NCBI GenBank assembly: GCA_037447655.1
Contig: JBBHKE010002973.1
Span: 97,111 to 161,110 of the forward strand
DNA: 64,000 nt
Direction: 5' to 3'
Source: Zygnema cylindricum
Taxonomy: Eukaryota; Streptophyta; Zygnematophyceae; Zygnematales; Zygnemataceae
The stretch's first letter is position 1. Every line of letters begins with the position of its first letter. Below are positions 10,985-22,507 of this stretch, piece after piece. Both the position numbers and the translations under genes were made by a program. The notes under the pieces are model-generated. The model saw nothing but the letters and a program-made list of their open reading frames with translations. It was not told where the DNA came from and ran no database searches.

Positions 10985-12245
10985 ACTCTAAACCAGGTGT
11001 GCTCCAGCAGACATCGATGCAACTGGTACGTCATCAAAATCGTGTCGCACTCCATTAACGGCAGAATTGGGTAAGGGGTTTCGAGAAAGATCGTCGACAT
11101 TCAAACTGAGGAGCCCGGGTCGATGGATGATCTCCATATTGTATTCCTGCAAAATAAAAACCCAGCGGGCTAATTTGCCGGATAGTTTGTCATTGGTCAT
11201 GAGCCAATGCAATGGTTGATGGTCACGAATTAAATAAAAAGCTTACAAAATAAAGGGAAATGCAATTCCCCAAGAAACCCCCCTTTATAACTATATCTGT
11301 AGTTCGACTCCTTAATTATTACCGGTGGCATGTTCCATATTCTTCGCCCGAGCTCATTGCGTCAGGATGGCTACGATATCATTTACCAAAGTCACATTCC
11401 ACACCAAAATAAATATATGATTTGGTGGACGAAGAATGGGAGTGTTGGACAGTGCTTTCTTTAATCCCTGGAATGCCTCAATCTGCGGGGGTCCCCAAGT
11501 TAACGGCACTGATTTTTTCAAGAGGTCATTTAGTGGGGATGCGAGCGTGCTGAAACAAGGAACAAACCTCCGATAATAATTTGCAAAACCTAAGAGAGCA
11601 CGTAGGCTCGTTAAATCTGTTGGGGCCGGTAGTTTACTAATCGCTTCTACCTTGGCTTCTAGAGGAGTGATTCCCTCGGATGAGATAAAATGCCCGAAAT
11701 ATGGTACCTCTTCGGACCCGAAGATGCATTTGGCAAGATGGCATTTGAGACCCACCTTTTTCAACTCCTTTAATACCCACTCTATATGTGCTGTGTGTTC
11801 CTCTATAGAGGCTGAAGCGATGATTAAATCGTCAATGTAGCAGCGGGCAAACTTACATCCCCCTAAGACTGAGTCCATAACAATGTGAAATACGGCAGTG
11901 CATTTTTCAAGCCAAAGGGCATAACTCACCATTCCCAACGCCCATCACTTCCCCAAAATGTAGTCTTATGTCCGTCTTTTTCCTCTATTTCAATTTGGTT
12001 AAACCCCTGTTGTAAATCTAGAATGCTAAAATATTTAGCCCCTTTGATCAAAAGTGTCCTCTGCCAAAGGCATTGGATGTCGGTCCTGGATTGTACGAGA
12101 ATTCAGTTCTCGATAGTCCCCGCACATGGGACTTTGTGTGAAATTCCCCTATGCGTCTTTTTTACGAGGCGTGAGGATAAGCGCCGCAAAGGTGGAGTCG
12201 GACCTAAAAATCAGTCTTGCCTCTTCTAACTCTGTGCATGGTTTG
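10985..12245 (-). pseudogene. Gypsy-1 reverse transcriptase and RNase H, broken
   Basis: The minus strand reads a Ty3/gypsy RT: ILDLQQGFNQ near 12005, CYIDDLIIAS (the YxDD active site) near 11840, then LGFANYYRRF and the RNase H tether PLHWLMTNDKLSGKLARW at 11212-11160. The frame is broken between 11938 and 11990 and again at 11215-11353, where the RNase H core is degenerate. Similarity to gypsy-2 stops near 12250. The element is truncated here, close to the assembly gap. Confidence 0.75.
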
Positions 12246-12663
12246 TCCACTTAAAGTGTGTTTCAGGGTACACGCCCCTGATAGCTCTTGACTTAAGAGC
12301 ATGTTAGGTCCTGGCTGTAGGTTACGGAAACCGTCTCCTGTGAAAACTAGTTTCCCCGATTTATAAAATCGTAAGATCTAAATGTTGTCCCCAAATTGGT
12401 TTAACTTTATCTCCTTTTTCTGCCTGTNNNNNNNNNNTTTCGCGTTCTTTATGACGCCTTCATAAATACTGCCAGTGCTAACATTGGGCCGAATTAGTCT
12501 GCCGGTGCTTCGTACGGCTCTAGCACCTTATCCAAAAGCCGCCAAACGTCAATTGCAGTGCAGTTAACGGTGCACCGTGTTAGTGTAACCTAATGCTGTA
12601 GAGAACCCTAAGGTTCTTGCTTAGGTTTTTACTGTACACAGCTGAAAAACCGGTACAACAATG
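12246..12663. other. Unassigned sequence around an assembly gap
   Basis: Ten N mark a gap at 12428-12437. Sequence on either side does not continue the gypsy frame and matches none of the other elements here. The join between gypsy-1 and the following LTR should not be trusted. Confidence 0.6.
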
Positions 12664-13486
12664 AAGGGTCAAAGTTGACCTTTTGTACAGGAGCTCTCTG
12701 GGAGAGAGGGTCTAATCAATCAAATTTTTCTAAGTCCTATCTCTCTCTAAAACTCATCTACTGAAGTAAGGCACCAATCATAATAGTGTACCGTACATAA
12801 AGGTACATGTGCCGATGTACTTTATGTACGGATATTGTACAACATGGCCAAAAAGTCGACACATGTCATTTTTGGATTCGTTCTTGGAATCCCAGGAGAT
12901 GTCGTAATCCAATGTGATTGTGCCACGTGGCAATTGACGTGACGTCAACCGCAAACCGCCGAAAACCTATTCCACGATCTCGGCATGCTTCGTGGCCGTC
13001 TGATTAAGCCGGGTTACAATCGTGACCGTCATAAATACTTCCGCAGTATTTCTTGCGCTTTCTAAAGAAATGCGCATTATTCGTTTTGAATGTTCCGTAC
13101 GCCGTACTTTACAAACTGTATCTATGTTTAAAGATCCCGTTAAATGAAATATATTACGTGTTAACATTTAATTAACTATCAAACCATACACCTCCAAGCA
13201 TGATGGCAAACTAAATGGCTAAGGCTACAGGCTAAGAGTGGACGGTAGGTACCCGGTTCAAATTCTGGGTCCGTCAATTTATATTTTGGTAAATCTACCA
13301 AAATCTACAACCCGTAACTCTATCTTTAATCAGCATAGGCAACCATGGCTCTAGCTCCCTCTTCAACCTTCAGTGACTACGACAAATGTGGGAGCTGAAG
13401 AGAGAAGTTAGAGGCAGACTGCCTCTGCTTCTTTTCTGCATTTTGCAAAACCTAGAAAATACTAAAATAACTTTTTTATTTCTACA
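12664..13486 (-). mobile_element. Copia LTR fragment inserted in gypsy-2 integrase
   Basis: The segment has the same modules in the same order as the complete copia LTRs: a ggtcaaagttgacc start, the aagtcctatctctct block, the tRNA-like module, the gcaaccatggctctagct block, and the TTTCTACA terminus. The right border joins gypsy-2 integrase at accacttgtagaag, which matches gypsy-1 at 10551. The left part of the LTR is missing or replaced. The tRNA-like module has an A-box-like TGGCTAAGGC at 13216, a B-box-like GGTTCAAATTC at 13255 and TTTT at 13284. Confidence 0.6.
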
Positions 13487-13840
13487 ACCACTTGTAGAAG
13501 AGACCTCGGATAGGCAAAGGTTGAAGTGTTGTCTGGCGGTTAAAGAAGGAGGTCCACAACCGGTCATATGTGCTACATCCTTCTAACACGGCCGCAACCT
13601 TCGCCTGCATGCATGACCACCAATAACGTGCCTGTACGAAACTCAAAGTCCGTTTAGTACCATAATGTCCCAGATCAGTATGAATCTGATCGATAAGTGA
13701 TAAGCGTTCTGTCGGCCGAGGAACATGCCGATGACTTCCATCTGCGAGGAAATGGATAAATGAACCTCCCATCCATAAGTAATTTTGAGCTTTTTTACGA
13801 ACACGCTCCTCCTCTCTTGGTGTGGTGCCTTTTCGAAAAG
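13487..13840 (-). pseudogene. Gypsy-2 integrase N-terminus, truncated
   Basis: The frame at 13772-13482 reads MGGSFIHFLADGSH, IHTDLGHYGTKR and WWSCMQAKVAAVLEGCSTYDR. This is the HHCC zinc domain of a gypsy integrase, with its last cysteine changed to tyrosine. The frame ends where the copia LTR at 12664-13486 was inserted, so the catalytic core is absent from this copy. Confidence 0.7.
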
Positions 13841-15400
13841 ACTAGGTGGATAAAAATAGGACCAGAGCGCTGTCCTGCCATGGATCGTATTCAGTTTTGT
13901 GAACTCTGGGACGCGAAAAAATTGTAGACCAGGTGTGCTCCAATAGACAGCGATGCAAGTGGTTCGTCATCAAAATCTTGTCGCACTCCATTATCGACAA
14001 AATTGGGTAAGGGGTTTCGGGAAAGACCATCAGCAATCAAACTGAGGAGCCCGGGTCGATGGATGATCTCCATATCGTATTCCTGCAAATTAAGAGCCTA
14101 GCGGGCTAACTTGCCAGATAGTTTGTCATTGGTCATGAGCCAATGCAATGGTTGATGGTTAGTAAGAAGAGTAAAAGGCTTGCCATAAAGGTAATGGCGG
14201 AAATGCACAATTCCCCAAACTGCGGCCAAGCACTCCCCACTACTATAGTTCGACTTTGCTTTATTGTTGCTTCGACTAGCATAAGCCACCACATATTCCT
14301 CACCTGTAAGCTCACGCTGAGTTAGGATGGCGGCGATTACAGGCTTACCAAAGTCTGTCCGTAGGCAAAATGGTAACTTAGGATTCGGTGGACCGAGAAT
14401 GGGACCGGTGGAGAGTGCTTTTTTTAATCCCTGGAATGCCTCAATTTGCGGGGGTACACAAGTAAACAGCGCTGATTTTTTCAAGGGTTCATTTAGTGGG
14501 GATGCGAGCATGCTAAACCCAGGAACAAACCTTCGATAATAATTAGCCAAACCTAGGAATGCACGCAGGCTTGTTAAATCTCTTGGGGCCAGTAGTTTAC
14601 TGATCGCTTCTACCTTGGCTTCTAGCAGAGTAATTCCCTCGGATGAGATAAAATGCCTGAGATATGGTACTCTTTCAGCCCCGAAGATGCATTTGGCAGG
14701 ATGGCATTTGAGACCCACCTTTTTGAACTCTTTTAATACACATTCTATATGTGTTGCGTGTTCTTCTATAGAGGCTGAAGCAATGATTAAATCGTCAATG
14801 TAGCAACGGGTAAACTTTCATCCCCTTAAGATTGAGTCCACAACCTTTTGGAATACGGCCAGTGCATTTTTCAAGCCAAAGGGCATAACTAACCATTCCC
14901 AACGCCCATCACTTCCCCAAAATGCAATCTTATGTCAGTCTTTCTCCTCTATTTCAATTTGGTTAAACCCCTGTTGTAGACCCCGAATGCTGAAATATTT
15001 AGCCCCTCCGATGTGATCAATAATGTCCTCCGCCAAAAGCATTGGATGACGGTCCTGGATTGTACGGGAATTCAGTTCTTGATAGTCCCCGCACATGCAA
15101 CGTACTGTGAAATTCCCCTCGGCGTCTTTTTTACAAAGCATGACGTTAGGCGCCGTAAAGGTGGAGTCAGACCTATAAATCAATCCTTCCTCTTCTAACT
15201 CTGGGCATCGTTTGTCCAATGCTTCCTATTCGCTTTGTGATAGACGATGCTTGGGTTTGAATATGGGTCTTTCATCTTCCAAGTCAATGGACATTCGGTA
15301 AGTGGTGTGTCGACCTAAATCTTTCATGGAGTAAGCGAACGCGTCTTTGTGTTGGTTTATGACATTGTCTAACAGTTCGTGTTCCGGTTTCCTTAGTCAC
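13841..15400 (-). pseudogene. Gypsy-2 reverse transcriptase and RNase H, broken
   Basis: Reading from 15400 down, the frame gives EEEGLIYRSDSTFTAPNVML, a fingers/palm region with GLQQGFNQ, and CYIDDLIIAS near 14790. The thumb and RNase H follow at 14718-14098 (ALLTNHQPLHW-type motif and LTQRELTGEEYVV). A tether with HRPGLLSLIADGLSRNPLP is at 14088-13891. Several frameshifts split it. It matches gypsy-1 closely enough to be the same family. It should copy element RNA into cDNA in a virus-like particle; this copy cannot. Confidence 0.75.
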
Positions 15401-15840
15401 CTCCCAAATTTTCAGGTTGGTTTTTCAAGTGCGTTGATGGTAATGGTTTCAATGACCTGTACAAACGCTAGTTGTTCATCCGTTATTAGGGAATATCCCA
15501 ATTCATACTCAGTTAAAAGCTGATGCAAACAATTCACTGCATGATGCCAACTTCTAAATGGAAATGTAGCTGTCTAGTGTGGTGTTGCGCGTACCGGCAT
15601 CTGAGACCTAGCCCCTGTGTATGCAAGGATGGACCAACTCATGTGACCGGGTTCCAAGAAATCGTAAATAGTGTAATTTGTGTCAAACTTGGAGGAAGGA
15701 AAGAGAGAAAGCTGAAAAGTTGTACCCCGGAGAAAAGGTGAGGATTTTGATGCAGTCTGTTTAAATGGTATATTCCCCCCCCCAGCTGGTTGAGACACAT
15801 GATTCTGTGCATATCGACCAGCTACAAACCCTATGCCCAA
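15401..15840 (-). pseudogene. Linker between methyltransferase and RT in gypsy-2
   Basis: The open piece at 15840-15574 begins right after the methyltransferase C-terminal segment. It contains a glycine- and serine-rich linker (QPAGGGN) and a hydrophobic motif FLEPGHMSWSILAY. Gypsy-3 has the same region at about 44900-44500. I recognise no domain. It is most likely spacer of the polyprotein. Confidence 0.4.
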
Positions 15841-17103
15841 GACAAATGAGAGTGATTGGGGATCTATGACCTGACGAAGTAATGTGCAGCGTTGCCGCTT
15901 AATGAGTCTTGGGGCAGCAGTGGTGCCTGGGATGAAATGGAGTAGGTGTTTTCGCTTTGCAGCGGTAATTTTCTTCTAGACTGCCCGTATGCGTGTTCTG
16001 AAGCATACCAGGTCCGTTATGTGAATATGCGTGAGAGTTTGTGTATGGGACTAATGTAGGAAGTGCACGTAACGGTTAGCCATTGGTGTTAAGACAAAAT
16101 GCAGGAGGATAGTCTAACTAGACACATGTCTGTACCTTATGAAGTGGAGAAGTGCTTCTTGAATGGAAATTTTAGGTGGTCAAACAACGAGGTTAGCTTC
16201 TCGGAGCCGGCCTATGTCAACCAAATTTGTCCACTTGAAACGAACTCGACGTGCCAACGATCCATGACGTGCAGCGTCGATAATTAGTGGCGGTCCAATT
16301 GATGATTCAATGCGTTTCTAGTATGCGAGAACTGTAGGTCTGGGTCATTATGAGTTACGACGTTTTCTAAGACGTATCCAAAGGGGTGGTTTAGTGACTG
16401 AAAGAAATGGATAAGACGCACTACCTCAAAGAACAGTTAAGTGCGCGGATCTGCTAAACCTAAACCTAACCCTTCCTAGCTCAAGACATACCGTGACATT
16501 CCCATCCTGCGAAAATGAGGTCGATTCGTTCTAACTCTGCCAAATGTTGATTACCTATGAGACGGATATACTGTGGTAAAACTAAATGCATGTTGTGAAA
16601 AGCGGACTGCGGTAAGAGGTGAGGGTATCGTTCATGTAAGATTTGACAGTTGTGCCACTTAGCGCGTCTTGCCAAAGGGTCAATATCTATAGAAAAATAC
16701 TGCTTGATTAGAATACCGTTCCTAAGGCAAGAGAGAAGTGTGGTACCTATTCCTGCAAAAAGGTCTAAGATAACGAGACCTTTTAGGTTAGGTTGTAAGC
16801 TGACCGATTTCCATTTAATGGGGGAAAACCCGAAAGGATCTATTGCAATAGCGGGTGGATCCGGAATACTGAATAAAGGAATTGGTACTGTGAACATATA
16901 CAATCTGTCAAAATTTGAAGAGTCAATAATAAAACCTGGGGTGCCAAATAATTCCGGCATTCTCGGGGGGTCTGGTAAGATTTCTTCCGCTGTTAAAGAT
17001 TCAAAAATATCAACACCTATGCCAACTGCAGCATAGGCTGGCAAGACAAACGCCGAATGAGCGTAGTAGGCATGGGTTGCCTGGCCGAGATACATGGTAA
17101 GCA
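15841..17103 (-). pseudogene. Cytosine-C5 DNA methyltransferase domain inside gypsy-2 pol
   Basis: The domain would transfer a methyl group from SAM to cytosine in DNA. Motif I reads LVILDLFAGIG (D codon at 16765), followed by IDIDPLARRAKWHN with the acidic SAM-ribose region. Motif IV reads AGWECHGMS, with the expected catalytic cysteine at about 16498-16496. After a stop and a frameshift, ADPRT follows. Motif VI reads GYVLENV (ENV at 16367-16359). A later segment reads IIDAARHGSLARRVRFKWTNL, like motif VIII in DNMT3/DRM and phage enzymes. A C-terminal TTAAPRL...LLRQVID segment resembles motif X. The usual P of PCQ is E. It sits between the protease (on the far side of copia A) and RT, in the same orientation, so it belongs to the retrotransposon. 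The host copia insertion lies at its N-terminal edge. Inactive as it stands. Confidence 0.8.
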
Positions 17104-17108
17104 AACTT
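17104..17108. repeat. Target-site duplication of copia A, left
   Basis: AACTT here is repeated at 23560-23564 directly outside the other end of copia A. The 5-bp length is typical of Ty1/copia integration. Confidence 0.8.
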
Positions 17109-18157
17109 TGAAACTCTGAGACCTCCATAAGTCCTCAGAGTGGACAGCTTCCAAGAAGCCTCTAGGATAATCCTGACCCCTTTGTGTTTAAGCAAAAATA
17201 ACTGCCACCCTGACAGACAAAAACTCTGACCAACTTCACCCCTGTGAAGACAAGACTCCCCTGAGTCGATAGCAAAAAGAATCTCTGAATTTGCTCCCCT
17301 GAGCAGTAAGTTATGGAGGGTCAAAGTTGACCTTTTGTACAGAAGCTCTCTGGGAGAGGGGATCCTATCTTCTAATTTTTCTAAGTCCTATCTCTCTCAC
17401 AGACTCTATCTACTGATGTACGGAACCAATCAGAATTGAGTTTCGTACGCAAAAGTATAGCTGCCGGTGTACTTTATGTACGGATATTGTACGACATGGC
17501 CAAAATGTCGACACATGTCAAATCCGGATTCGGTGCCATAATCTCCGCAGATTCCACAATGCAACGGAATTTCGCCACGCGTCATCCGATGTGGCGATGG
17601 CCACAAACCGCCGAAATCTTCCTCTGCGATCTCGGCGCTAATCCCGGCCGTCCGATTAAATTCGGCTTTAATCGTAGCCGTAATAAATACATGCGCGGTA
17701 TTTGTTTCATTTACGAAACAAATGCGCGGTACTGATTTGTGTCCGTACCGTAAGTCGTACATTATATATTACTGGATCTATGTATCCCGTAATTCATTTC
17801 AGTTAAATGGTTTATCGCTTGTATACATATGTAAATAATTATCAAACTATATGCTAGGTAACACTACCGCTAGATTAAACGGCTAAGGCTACCGGCTACT
17901 TCGTGTCTGCTGGCCGGCAGGTACAAGGATCAAATCCTGCCGCCGGCACATACATTTTAATTAAATATATAAACCCTAATATAAAATTCCCGTAAACCTC
18001 AGGATAGCCAAGGTAGCCATGGCTCTAGCTTCCTCTCCAATTTCTCAGTGACTGCGACAAATTTGAGAGTCGCAGAGAGAATTTAGAGATAGACTGCCTC
18101 GACTTCTATATTTCTTTGCAGACCTAGAAAATACTAATAAAACCATTAGTTTGTACA
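17109..18157 (-). repeat. Copia A 3' LTR
   Basis: The 1049-bp repeat begins TGAAACTC and ends TTTGTACA on the plus strand. It pairs with 22512-23559. On the plus strand, antisense to the element, it contains a tRNA-like module: A-box-like CGGCTAAGGC at 17880, B-box-like GGATCAAATCC at 17927 and TTTT at 17955. Confidence 0.85.
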
Positions 18158-18170
18158 CTCCCCTTATTTT

Positions 18171-20900
18171 CTAGTCAATCTTTAATTTCAGACCACACTT
18201 CTCCCTGCAAAAAATTAGCTTAGGGGAAGGCACAGGTTTGGTCATCATATCTGCTACCATCTCACTATCTGGTCTGTACTCTAAACTGATTATTTTGTTT
18301 TCTACTTTCTCTCTAACAAAGCTGAGTCTGATGTCCATGTGTTTGGCTTTAAAATGGTGTTTAGGATTGGCAGAAATAGCAATTGCTGCCTGATTATCAC
18401 AAAATATTTTCTGCACACCACTCTTAAGGTGACCAAGCTCACCAAGCAAAGACTTGACCCACATCAATTCTTTTACAGCAGAGCAAGAGGCCATATACTC
18501 AGCCTCCATGGTGGACTGAGCAATAACCTTTTGCTGTTTGCTACTCCAACAGCAAGCCCCATCACCCACATATAATACATATCCAGAAGTACATCTCCTC
18601 ATTGGAGCATCACCATAACTGGCATCACTCCAAGTAGTGATGTCAGTATTCTCCCCACCCAAATGAAACCATAGATCTCTAGTTCCTACCAAGTATCTAA
18701 GGACTCTCTTAGCTGCCTCCCAATCCTTCTTAGTGGGAGCATTTAGACTTCTACTCAGCACTCCTACAGCTGCAGCTAAATCCGGCCGGGTACAATTCAT
18801 AAAATAGATTAGACTTCCCACTACTTGCCTGTAAGGAATAGTCTGCATGAACTTCTGTTCTTCAGGAGATAATTCCTCGTCTAAGACTATGACTCCTTCT
18901 TCCTCACTCCCCTCACTTCCCTTCTTCAATTCCATTGGAGTTGTACAACTATTAGCTTTATCCATTTGAAATTTTTCAAGCATGTTCCCTATTGCTTCCT
19001 TTTGAGTCAATCTTATAATTTTCCTTTTTCGGTCTCTCTCTACTTGAATTCCCAAAATATATTTTGCTTCCCCCATATCCTTCATTTCAAATCTCCCCTT
19101 AAGATCGGTTTTCAGTTTATTAATTTTTTCCATTGATTTACTTAAAACAAGCAAATAATCAACATAAATTGCAATAAATATAAAACCTTCCTCATCTTCG
19201 AAAACATAGATTGAGTGATCTGAGCTGATCCGGATATATCCTAGACCGGTAAGAAACTCATCAAGCTTCTTATTCCACTGTCGGGGCGCCTGTTTCAAAC
19301 CATAAAGAGATTTAATCAGCCGGCATACCTTACTCTCCTCTCCTTCTTCCACAAACCCTTTGGGTTGTCGCATGAAGATCTCCTCTTCTAATTCTCCATG
19401 CAAAAAGGCTGTTTTGATGTCCATCTGGTGCACTTCCATGTCTTCCGCCGCTGCTAAACTGAGAAGTATGCGGACGGAGGGAAATCTGACCACCGGGGCA
19501 AAGGTTTCCTCGTAGTCAATTCCTTCATTTTGTGTAAATCCCTTTGCCACTAATCTGGCCTTGTAGCGCTCGATTGTGTTATCTAGGTTCAGTTTTAGTT
19601 TGAAAACCCACTTACAACCGATTGGTTTTCGGTTAGGTGGACAGTCCACCAGCTCCCAAGTATCGGCTGCCATGATTGAAGCCATCTCCTCATTGATGGC
19701 TGTCTTCCACCGGTTTCTTTCTGGACAAGTCATCGCCTCTCGATAAGTTTGAGGTTCATCTTGATGAGATAATTTAGTTACCTTGTTATTAACCTGTTTT
19801 TCTTGCAGTCTTTTGCTACTTCTCCTCCCTCCCTCAAAATCTGAGGCCGGAATAGATGGTTCTCGTGGATTCTTTCGAACAAACTCGGCTTCTCCCCTAT
19901 CCCTTGATTCCGAATCAATTTCCACCACGTCTTCCGCTTCGAGTAGAGTTGTCACTGGAGTTTCCACAGCCGAGTCCTTTTCGGTCTGATTTGTTCCTGC
20001 AAGAATGTCATCGTCTCTAAAACCTGGATAGTTAGGAAGCTCAAAGTCATCATAATTTTCTGACTCAAATCTGATTTTTACTGACTTTGTATATTTGAAG
20101 GGATCCACAGACTTTCCTTCATCCATAACTACTAGATGCTTTACTAAGATTATATCTTCTCTTTTTAGATCATAAACTCTATATCCTTTAACATCCTCAT
20201 CATATCCTAATAAGTATCCCGGTTTTCCTTTAGGATCTAGCTTCCAATTGGACCGATCAGTATCTAGACTGAATACTTGACTGCCGAAAACCTTTAAATG
20301 AGATAAGTCTGGTTTCCAGCTTGTCCATCTCTCATAAGGTGTTTGATCTTTTATAGCTGAAGTAAGAACTCTATTTTTGAGGTAATTAGCACAGTTCATT
20401 GCTTCTGCCCAAAACCTTTTTCCTATCTTCTTATCCGACAACATACTTCTAGCACTATCACTTAGTGTTCTATTTAACCTTTGAGCTACCCCATTCTGTT
20501 CAAGATTTTCTGGCACTGTCTTTTGGTGTTGAACCCCATCTTCCCTCAAAAAATCCTCAAACTGGTTAGAAGTATACTCTCCACCATTGTCACTCCTTAC
20601 TCTCTTGATTGGAGTTTCATGGAGTTTTTCGCTCCATGCTTTATATTGTCTAAAACAGTCCTCAGCCTCTGACTTGTTTTTCAAAAAATATACTCGGGAA
20701 TACCGAGACCAATCATCAGTTATAGTCATCATAAATCTCTTCCCCCCCGGTGAGGGCACTCTAGCTGGTCCCCAAATATCTGTGTGTACTAGATCTAGAA
20801 GTTTTTCTCCCTTGTAGGTGGCTGTTTTTGGAAAGGGTAATCTGTGTGCTTTACCTTGAGCACACCCACTACAATCAGTTATATCATCACTCTCACTGAA
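18171..20900 (-). pseudogene. Copia A integrase, reverse transcriptase and RNase H
   Basis: An 862-codon open stretch (20759-18171) follows an in-frame TAG near 20900. Integrase has ITDDWSRY (D at residues 15-16) and RSDNGGEY (D57). The expected catalytic E of VAERxNR is Q93, encoded at 20483-20481. RT begins near [22 protein letters not shown]. Its active site is YVDY at residues 532-535 (19166-19155) where copia enzymes have YVDD. RNase H keeps SDAS, MEAEY and CDNQAA. So the frame looks long and healthy, but two catalytic sites are changed and upstream stops separate it from gag. It would have processed element RNA to cDNA and inserted it. Confidence 0.85.
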
Positions 20901-21138
20901 CTAAATCCCTTCCACCACTCCCATCTTTTTCATCTCTCTTAACTTATCTAGATTCACATGCCCAAGCCTCTTATGCCACATCATAATATCATGAACACCA
21001 GCATAATAAAGTTTCTTCGTTTCATTACTTAAGATCAGCCTAAACATCCCATGGCTACCTTTCTCAGCAATGAAATAGACATCCTCCTCAAAACTAGCAG
21101 TAAAGACTCCTTCCCTAGTGCTAGTGAAAAAACCCTTA
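20901..21138 (-). pseudogene. Copia A pre-integrase zinc region, frameshifted
   Basis: The minus strand reads DIMMWHKRLGHVNLDKLREMKKMGVVEGI and then TAG, where related elements have glutamine or lysine. This is the GAG_pre-integrs/HHCC region (MWHKRLGH...CSGCAQGK) that precedes the integrase core. A frameshift near 21140 separates it from the protease. Confidence 0.75.
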
Positions 21139-21790
21139 TCATCTAATTAATGATGTAGAGATAAGGTTTTTGTTCAGCTCCGGAATAAACAATACATCGG
21201 AGAATGTTAATATGGATGTCTTTCCTTCTACTAACACTTTCAGATCTACCGATCCTACAAGAGTAGTGGTGACTATCCTCCCATCCCCGTACTCTATCTC
21301 TACGGTGGGAATCTTTCTTATCTTAGTGAACAGGTGTCTATCCTTACACATGTGCATTGAGGCACCTGAATCTATAATCCAGCCTGCTTCACCTTTCAAT
21401 CCACCGTAAGCACATTTCTGCCTTCGTGGAATTTCAACCTCAGTTTTCGCCTCCAACTCCTCATCCAAAAGGAGCTCATCGTCCTCGTCCTCGGATTCCG
21501 CCTCAAGTACCTGTGTGACAAGGGCCTTTTTCTTTCCTCTCGGGGTACCACCGGTCTGCCCCTCCTTTAACCGAAGCTCGGTTAGCTTGGTGCACTCTGC
21601 CATATAGTGCCCCGGTTTCTTACAAAAATGACATAAACCTTTGGGAGCCCTTGGTTCGAACTCGCCAACCTGTTTTTTCTGCTCCCTACCCCCATAATTT
21701 CCGACTGGTTTTCCGAGAATCCTTGTTCCTCCAATCGGTCGCTGTTGCCAAGGCTTGGCCACTTTTTCCTCCCCTTCGGATCTCAATCGT
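21139..21790 (-). pseudogene. Copia A zinc knuckle and aspartic protease
   Basis: The frame contains CHFCKKPGHYMAEC, a CCHC nucleic-acid-binding knuckle. An acidic linker follows (SEDEDDELLLDEE), then IIDSGASMHM, the copia protease active site with DSGA. It then runs through VPT..YGDGRI into DVLFIPELNKNLIST. It is in a different frame from the upstream gag, so a frameshift lies near 21700. Confidence 0.8.
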
Positions 21791-22507
21791 ATTCTCTCGA
21801 ACGAGAATCATCCCTACCACTGAGTTCCATATCCACCTTGAGTCCGGCAAGTCCTGCACACGGTTGACTATGTTCTCGAACTCATCAGGTAACTTCATTA
21901 GTAAACAGTTAACTTTTTCTTTTTCACTAAAAACTTTACGCGCACTCTCTAGCTCCATGAAGAGTGTAGCAAGCTCATTGCAAAAATCCAACATATTTCC
22001 CCCTTTGTATACATACTCCTTAACTTTCTGATCAGCCAACTGTTGTTGTTGAATCGTACCACTTCGGTACATCTCTATGAGAGCCATCCAAAGATCGGAT
22101 GCCCTCTCTACCTGCAAATGAGGACATGCAAGTCCTTGAGTGAGATGGCGTAGGATGAAGTGCTTTGCCGCCATATTGTTGAAGTCCCAGGTTTCAGTAT
22201 CATTCTCCTCGTTCCTCGGAATAGGTGACATGAATGCTAAACTAGTTGCTATTGGTGTGGTCGCCTCCTTCTCCTTTCCTTTGTCCACCACCTCTCCTTC
22301 CTTTGTTTCCTCCGTTGAACGTGAATCCTCTTTCCTGGTGAATCTGCTTCCTTTAAACCCTGGAGGAATTCCAAGAATTGATGGACGCCCCAATCGTCCA
22401 CTCACTATCCCCCAAAACCTTTTTTCGCATAGAGCTCCTATCATCATACTTTCCCAGTATATGAAGCCAGTTCCATTAAAGATTGGTACCCTAGAGGGTG
22501 GGCCCAT
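21690..22507 (-). pseudogene. Copia A gag
   Basis: Gag starts MGPPSRVPIFNGTGFIYWE at 22507, only 5 nt after the 5' LTR, with the start codon inside the primer-binding site. The body has the UBN2-type pattern DLWMALIEMYRSG, QQQQLADQKVKEY, LLMKLPDEFENIV and W.W.SVVGMIL. It forms the virus-like particle shell. The frame runs 280 codons and then shifts before the zinc knuckle. Confidence 0.8.

Noticed and set aside
15841-17103. Host DNA methyltransferase gene or pseudogene
   Set aside because: It lies between protease and RT on the same strand in two separate gypsy copies, so it belongs to the element.
19783-19989. Plus-strand frames opposite copia gag-pol
   Set aside because: They are antisense shadows of the conserved copia frame and recur identically in each copy only because the coding strand does.
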